Assembly: GCA_039621445.1 (NCBI GenBank)
Contig: CP154954.1
Span: 65,492,891 to 65,556,890, forward strand
Direction of reading: 5' to 3'
DNA from: Euglena gracilis
Taxonomy: Eukaryota; Euglenida; Euglenophyceae; Euglenales
Length of the DNA: 64,000 bases
In this document: positions 61,501 to 64,000 of the stretch, in pieces
Numbering within the stretch: position 1 is the first letter of the stretch
How the letters are laid out: each line of letters begins with the position of its first letter
Notes under the pieces: model-generated
Database searches by the model: none
What the model was told of the DNA's origin: nothing
The model's input: the letters and a program-made list of their open reading frames with translations, nothing else
Program-made: the position numbers and the translations under genes

Positions 61501-64000
61501 TTGTGGCCGAATTACCAAAGCGCCACGGACACCCCCCCCCCACCCCCGGGATGCTGTGCAGCCATCGTCTCCAGTGGCCGAGCCCATCCATGAGACCAAT
61601 GGCGGCAGCCGCAAACCCCATCCCCCCACTGACGAAGCTGCCCCGTCTGCCGTACCAGCCGAAGCACCAGCCCCAGCCCCAGCCCCCGACGAGGTTGCCC
61701 CCCACGCAGACCGGCAACAGCGGCGGTTTGGATTGCTGGGGTGAAAACAGGCGTTCTCCGCGCCGCATACGGCTGTCCAATCCACGGTGTTCTGCGGACC
61801 TCGCCTGCGCCAACCCCCATTTTTGCCAGCCAAACCTGATCCCGCAAACATGTGGCTGTAAGCCTCCTACGCTTCCTGACCCCTGCAGCGTCACCCACAG
61901 TTTCTTTGTTCAACCTTTCTGCCGCGCAGTGCAGGTGTACGGGCCCTGTCAGGACTTTCTTCGCAGATCGCCACGCGCGAACTGGAGGGTCCCTCCCTCC
62001 GCCTCGCTCACCCCAAAACCCCCAGCGGTGGCCCCAGCCAAGCACCTATTCAATGACTGGGTGTGAACAGGCGTGACTGAGGCGTGACTGAGGCGTGACC
62101 TTGCGTGACCGGGCGTGACCGGGCGTAACTGGGTCCGGAAATCTGGATGGGCCATTGGTGCTTGACTCCGGCCCCAGCCCCTGCGGCCCAGCCCCCGGCC
62201 CCACGGCCGACCTCTGCAGCGGCCCCGCGGCCTGCGTCTGCAGCGGTGGTCCCAAAGGCAGCAGCCAGCCCCACTGCAGCTTCGACCATTACCGTCCTCT
62301 CTGCCGTCAACTGTGGGCCCCTGATGTTGGTGGCCAACAGTCAAGGGGGCTGTTGGCCCCCTGACTGGGTTTTTTTGGTGGGGGGGGGGGGGCGAAGAGC
62401 CAGGGAACTGCTGTTTTTTTTGAATTTTCGTGTGGTCGTATCCATGAATCAATTAAACAGGACCAGCAAAGCTGCATGGGAAGGAGGGGAGGGGTCTCGG
62501 CATCCAGTTCTTTTCCACAGTTCCCAGCCGTGCCACCAAACCCCCCCCCCTTCGACTGAACCCGACGAAGTAAATTTGCAGTCAGCTTGGAGCACTGAGC
62601 CGGGGGAATTTTATGGCGCGCTTTGCAACAAATCGCCAAAAATTGTTGAAGTGAAGTTTAACAAAGTCAAAAATAGTTTTTTTGGAGACTTGGGGGCGCA
62701 ATGTCAATTTTTTTGACTGAACAGTCAACCCCAGAAACCCAGCCGAGTTTGGGCTTTTTTTGAAAGTATTTTTGGTTCCAGCCTGATTCGCCCGAAGCCA
62801 GCAGAACCTCCTCCGACCCTCCCACTGGGGATCCAGAGAACACCCCCCCCCCCTTCCCAGCCAGCACTTAACCATGCCGTCCGCCCTTTTGCCTGAGGAC
62901 TTTCTCATTTTGATTCTGTTTCCCCAAATACATATTTTCTCCAATGTGTTTGTGGCAAGGAGACGCATCCTCAGGATTATATAGGAAGGGGTGGTGCGTA
63001 TCGCGAATTTGGATACAAACCTCATTTTTTTTGACAAAAAGCGTCTCAAAAAGCGTCTCAAAAAGTCAACACTTCTACATTTTCTGCTGAGACAACAGGC
63101 GATGAGTTTTGGGGTAGGTTTTCTCCCTCACGCTTCGAGATGAAAAATTGGGCATATTTTCAAAAAGATTTTTAATCCAGGTTCCAAAATATTGGAGGAA
63201 AGCTGGTGTCCCTATCGATCCATTCACCTGCATCAGTGGTGCCATCATGCTTCCCTAAGGGAGCTCTGGAGCAAAACAGGGGGAAAATAAATATCCAAGA
63301 AAGTACGCTATTTTTTCGGCATTGTTGGAGGACGTGATGGCTGCATCCAAGCCCAAGGCAGTTGCCGTCCCCAAGGTGACCCCCAAACCGCCGTCGCAAC
63401 CCCCGAAGACCGCCACGCAGGGTTCGACATACCCCCCCCCCCCGATGGATAGCCGATGGTGTCACGTGGCTATTATCCGGGCAGTTGGTTATGCAGGCAG
63501 GGGACGAGGGAGTATTAACACCTGGGTTTTGGATGGTTTGTGGTCCCCCCCTGCCGATCAAAGTCAGGGGGGGGGGAGGACTCTCGTAAGTGCCCTGGAA
63601 AAAGCATCTGCGGAATGGAATTTCTTAAGCCAAGGGGGACGCTGCCCCTCCCCCGTTGGGGGAGAGGGTCTTGCAAGCCTGCTCCTGTTTTCCAGCCAGT
63701 TCCCCATCCAGGATGTGAAAACCCCATGAGATAAAGCCTGGCAGGGCAGAGCTGAAACATCATCAGTGCGCAGTGCCAAAAAAAGTTGGGGGGGAGGCGA
63801 AATGTTCAGGAAACGGTGTTTCTGAGGTTTTGGAGTGTTTGGTTGGCGAAAAAGTCACCACCCAGCTTGATTTGGCTTTTTGCAGGGGGAAGGGGGAGGG
63901 AAATGTTAATGCGTCTTTTTTTTTGCCAGTGATTTTTGCATTTCTGCCAGGAAATTCTTTGGACTTGAAAATTCTGCTTTTGGACCTCGTTTTCCCCTGA
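46847..64000 (+). CDS. SAPS-family protein (PP6 regulatory subunit-like), multi-exon, runs off the window
   Basis: Gene-level entry. Exons: 46841-46951, 47387-47443, 47548-47636, 48100-48217, 48683-48854, 49300-49436, 50424-50567, 51089-51177, 51470-51624, 53340-53502, about 54360-54477, 55978-56151, 56938-57000, 57423-57624 and several Pro/Ala-rich exons up to about 63420. SAPS proteins bind the Sit4/PP6 phosphatase catalytic subunit. The N-terminal TLEELxxDDxLIQ-ECKxxN, the CEILxCEI-type motif and the central [13 protein letters not shown] all match the family in order. Phases agree at most joins. The acidic DDDDEEHEE stretch and the disordered tail are also typical. No stop was recognised, so the C-terminus probably lies beyond the window. 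Confidence 0.8.
47387..47443 (+). CDS. SAPS exon 2
   Basis: It reads [19 protein letters not shown], the continuation expected after DDNLIQ. The upstream border is ccctgctggg, not AG. If the exon starts one codon later there is an AG, but the Glu is lost. The downstream border may be a GC donor (gcacac) or gttgca at about 47486. Confidence 0.65.
47548..47636 (+). CDS. SAPS exon 3
   Basis: The acceptor is agctcctgcag (or gcctgcaaag, nine bases earlier). It reads [20 protein letters not shown], then [10 protein letters not shown]. The donor is gtatgg in phase 2, and exon 4 restores the Leu codon. It matches the KYPFVACEILSCEI region of the family. Confidence 0.85.
48100..48217 (+). CDS. SAPS exon 4
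   Basis: The acceptor is cccccccag and the donor gtctcc. It reads [20 protein letters not shown], then [19 protein letters not shown]. It corresponds to the LxxLFxFLxxxxPL helix of SAPS. The intron before it carries a GGTCGACC-type element. Confidence 0.85.
48683..48854 (+). CDS. SAPS exon 5
   Basis: The acceptor is cggctctccag and the donor gtcatt, phase 0 to 1. It reads [20 protein letters not shown], then [20 protein letters not shown] and LALMQAI. Equivalent to the region around the KLLxHIGTSxIMDLLLRL helices. Confidence 0.85.
48862..49092. mobile_element. MITE-like element
   Basis: Starts GGGGGTTTTTTTTTCGTC and ends GGTCTTTAAAAAAAACCCTGG. C/G-rich arms and TTTTGGCATTTTGGCC lie between. 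Same family as at 15429 and 44420. Confidence 0.55.
49300..49436 (+). CDS. SAPS exon 6
   Basis: The acceptor is ccttgaaccag and the donor gtccct, phase 1 to 0. It reads [20 protein letters not shown], then [19 protein letters not shown]. Phase fits both sides; an acceptor at 49381 (gtcgag) would give a shorter exon. Confidence 0.65.
49680..49800. other. AT-rich intron stretch
   Basis: Low-complexity TATAAT/ATGATA-rich sequence, with nothing recognisable in it. Confidence 0.6.
50352..50411. repeat. (CA)n microsatellite ahead of an acceptor
   Basis: About 30 CA units end a few bases before the acceptor ctttctgccag of the exon at 50424. Confidence 0.95.
50424..50567 (+). CDS. SAPS exon 7
   Basis: It reads [20 protein letters not shown], then [20 protein letters not shown]. 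It matches KLSPSSPPEVHANAAETLCAI-type helices of the family. The donor is probably gttggg; gtctcg at 50543 is an alternative. Confidence 0.85.
51089..51177 (+). CDS. SAPS exon 8
   Basis: The acceptor is tcttccaccag and the donor gtccgg. It reads [20 protein letters not shown], then RIPGCPRTP. It ends in phase 2, and the AG|C Ser codon joins exon 9 exactly. Confidence 0.75.
51470..51624 (+). CDS. SAPS exon 9
   Basis: The acceptor is gacccccgcag. It reads [20 protein letters not shown], then [20 protein letters not shown], an Ala-rich amphipathic helix pair. The donor is gtagtg or, earlier, gtggcc. Confidence 0.75.
52200..52830. repeat. AT-rich tract with (TA)n/(ATAC)n microsatellites
   Basis: GA repeat at 52197-52217, then about 350 bases of TATATA/TACATA from 52480. 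No coding signal. Confidence 0.9.
53340..53502 (+). CDS. SAPS exon 10
   Basis: The acceptor is ccgacttccag. It reads [20 protein letters not shown], then [20 protein letters not shown] and TYDCHA. SAPS has PLGxxRLxxVxLLxxLLxxxxxxxxxxLxxLDxxxxxLDLFFxY here. The donor is gtgtat, or possibly a GC site after TGCCAC. Confidence 0.8.
54360..54477 (+). CDS. SAPS exon 11 (start approximate)
   Basis: It reads [20 protein letters not shown], then [10 protein letters not shown], equivalent to NNFLHxxVExCI...LL. The donor gttttg in phase 0 fits exon 12. The acceptor is not settled (candidate ttcatcccag at 54351). Confidence 0.7.
55259..55550. repeat. (ATAC)n microsatellite
   Basis: About 290 bases of CATA/TACA with scattered variant units. 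It is the mirror of the (TATG)n tract at 41.7 kb. Confidence 0.97.
55600..55825. mobile_element. TTAGGG-like hairpin element
   Basis: The left arm has TCTCCAGG then GGTTAGGGTTAGGAGTTCGG. The right arm has CCGAACTCCTAACCCTACTCC and CCTGGAGATTCTAC. The arms are inverted around a short unique core. It shares its core with the copy at 8060-8200. Confidence 0.75.
55978..56151 (+). CDS. SAPS exon 12, GHL motif
   Basis: The acceptor is ggccctgccag and the donor gtacgg; 58 codons, phase 0. It reads [20 protein letters not shown], then [20 protein letters not shown] and GGWKEYA. The family signature is xxRIxxAxxxxxxxGYMGHLxxIANxI...Wxxf; this is the strongest match in the gene. Confidence 0.9.
56185..56400. 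repeat. (CA)n and ACTC-rich microsatellite
   Basis: CA repeats, AACGC repeats and (ACTC)n in the intron after exon 12. Confidence 0.9.
56938..57000 (+). CDS. SAPS exon 13
   Basis: The acceptor is gtgacctccag and the donor gtggaa. It reads [20 protein letters not shown] then Gln, like the NxxNxxxLGG end of the SAPS domain. Phase 0 at both ends. Confidence 0.75.
57423..57624 (+). CDS. SAPS exon 14, acidic linker
   Basis: The acceptor is ctgaacgacag. It reads [20 protein letters not shown], then an acidic run [18 protein letters not shown]. The donor is probably gtgggt, phase 1. Acidic, disordered C-terminal regions are usual in this family. Confidence 0.7.
57985..58070. repeat. GGAAACTGTC/GACCTGTC repeat
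   Basis: Copies of AGGAAACTGTCC and CTGACCTGTCC resemble the GGGAAACTGTCA element at 13010 and the fragment at 54060. Confidence 0.5.
58370..58675. mobile_element. MITE-like element with TTAAAAAGAAGCCTG
   Basis: TTAAAAAGAAGCCTGTCC at the left and TTTAAAAAGAAGCCTGACTG at the right flank G/C-rich arms and a GCGCGAAGCGCC core. Related to the element at 24771. Confidence 0.5.
58732..58920 (+). CDS. SAPS tail exon (Pro/Ser-rich)
   Basis: It reads [20 protein letters not shown], then [15 protein letters not shown] and [19 protein letters not shown]. Low-complexity, likely disordered. Borders are approximate (gtcccg donor). Confidence 0.55.
59354..59491 (+). CDS. SAPS tail exon (DF-repeat)
   Basis: After acgtccccag it reads [20 protein letters not shown], then [20 protein letters not shown]. 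The DFxAxF pattern repeats that of the previous exon. The donor may be gtggtg. Confidence 0.55.
60089..60164 (+). CDS. Possible SAPS tail exon
   Basis: After atcatcgcgcag it reads [20 protein letters not shown] then GGDQ. Composition fits the tail, but borders are weak. Confidence 0.35.
60693..60877 (+). CDS. SAPS tail exon (Gly/Ala-rich)
   Basis: Between gccttccctcag and gtgcgg. It reads [20 protein letters not shown], then [20 protein letters not shown] and APPARASRP. Disordered. Confidence 0.6.
61562..61725 (+). CDS. SAPS tail exon (Pro/Ala-rich)
   Basis: The acceptor is gatgctgtgcag and the donor gtttgg. It reads [20 protein letters not shown], then [20 protein letters not shown]. Confidence 0.6.
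62062..62135. repeat. GCGTGACC minisatellite
   Basis: Seven or so copies of a 10-11-base GGCGTGACTGA/GGGCGTGACC unit. The same unit makes up the array at 13335-13450, and the flanks also resemble each other (GGGTC...TCTGGATG...GGTGCTTG). Confidence 0.8.
62175..62320 (+). CDS. SAPS tail exon (Ala/Pro-rich)
   Basis: After ctccggccccag it reads [20 protein letters not shown], then [20 protein letters not shown]. Borders are approximate. Confidence 0.5.
63331..63421 (+). CDS. SAPS tail exon (Lys/Pro-rich)
   Basis: After attgttggag it reads [20 protein letters not shown], then [10 protein letters not shown]. No GT directly follows; the donor is unclear. The gene may continue beyond the window. 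Confidence 0.45.

Overview
This is a window of eukaryotic nuclear DNA from an intron-dense genome. The likely source is a free-living alga or other protist, but the sequence does not place it further. Coding DNA comes as short, GC3-rich exons of about 23-300 nt. They sit between long introns full of homopolymers, microsatellites and inverted-repeat elements. I inferred exons from splice-site phase and protein-family resemblance, because almost every long open frame is a shadow. Most junctions are GT-AG; at least one is clearly GC-AG.

Plus strand, about 2.6-41.1 kb: one long gene. At least six tandem beta-sandwich (SKICH-like) repeats are encoded between about 3.2 and 19.3 kb. They are followed by a type-I metacaspase-like caspase-fold domain (20.0-41.1 kb) ending at TGA 41074-41076. 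The fold keeps the His motif (YSGHG), but Gly stands at the catalytic Cys position, so it is probably a pseudo-protease.

Minus strand, about 25.2-34.3 kb: a separate spliced locus lying wholly inside a 13.8-kb GC-AG intron of the metacaspase-like gene. It encodes a helical or transposase-like block, a coiled coil, a ParB/sulfiredoxin-like SGQH segment, and an acidic/Lys-rich tail. Frame breaks suggest a decaying mobile element or a partly broken gene. Its introns carry a short palindromic motif (GCGCAATTGCGC type) that I did not see in the introns downstream of 36 kb.

Plus strand, about 42.2-45.3 kb: two exons resembling the OB fold of the SOSS-B/NABP single-strand DNA-binding family. Plus strand, 46.85 kb to the right edge: a SAPS-family (PP6 regulatory subunit) gene with a recognisable helical-repeat core and a Pro/Ala-rich disordered tail.

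Introns hold several families of MITE-like elements (CCAGGGGTTTTCTTAAG ends, TTAGGG-containing hairpins, TTATAAACCCC hairpins, GTGCTTA-ended palindromes) and many microsatellites. Several CA/TG tracts directly abut exon acceptors. I saw no rRNA, tRNA or CRISPR array.
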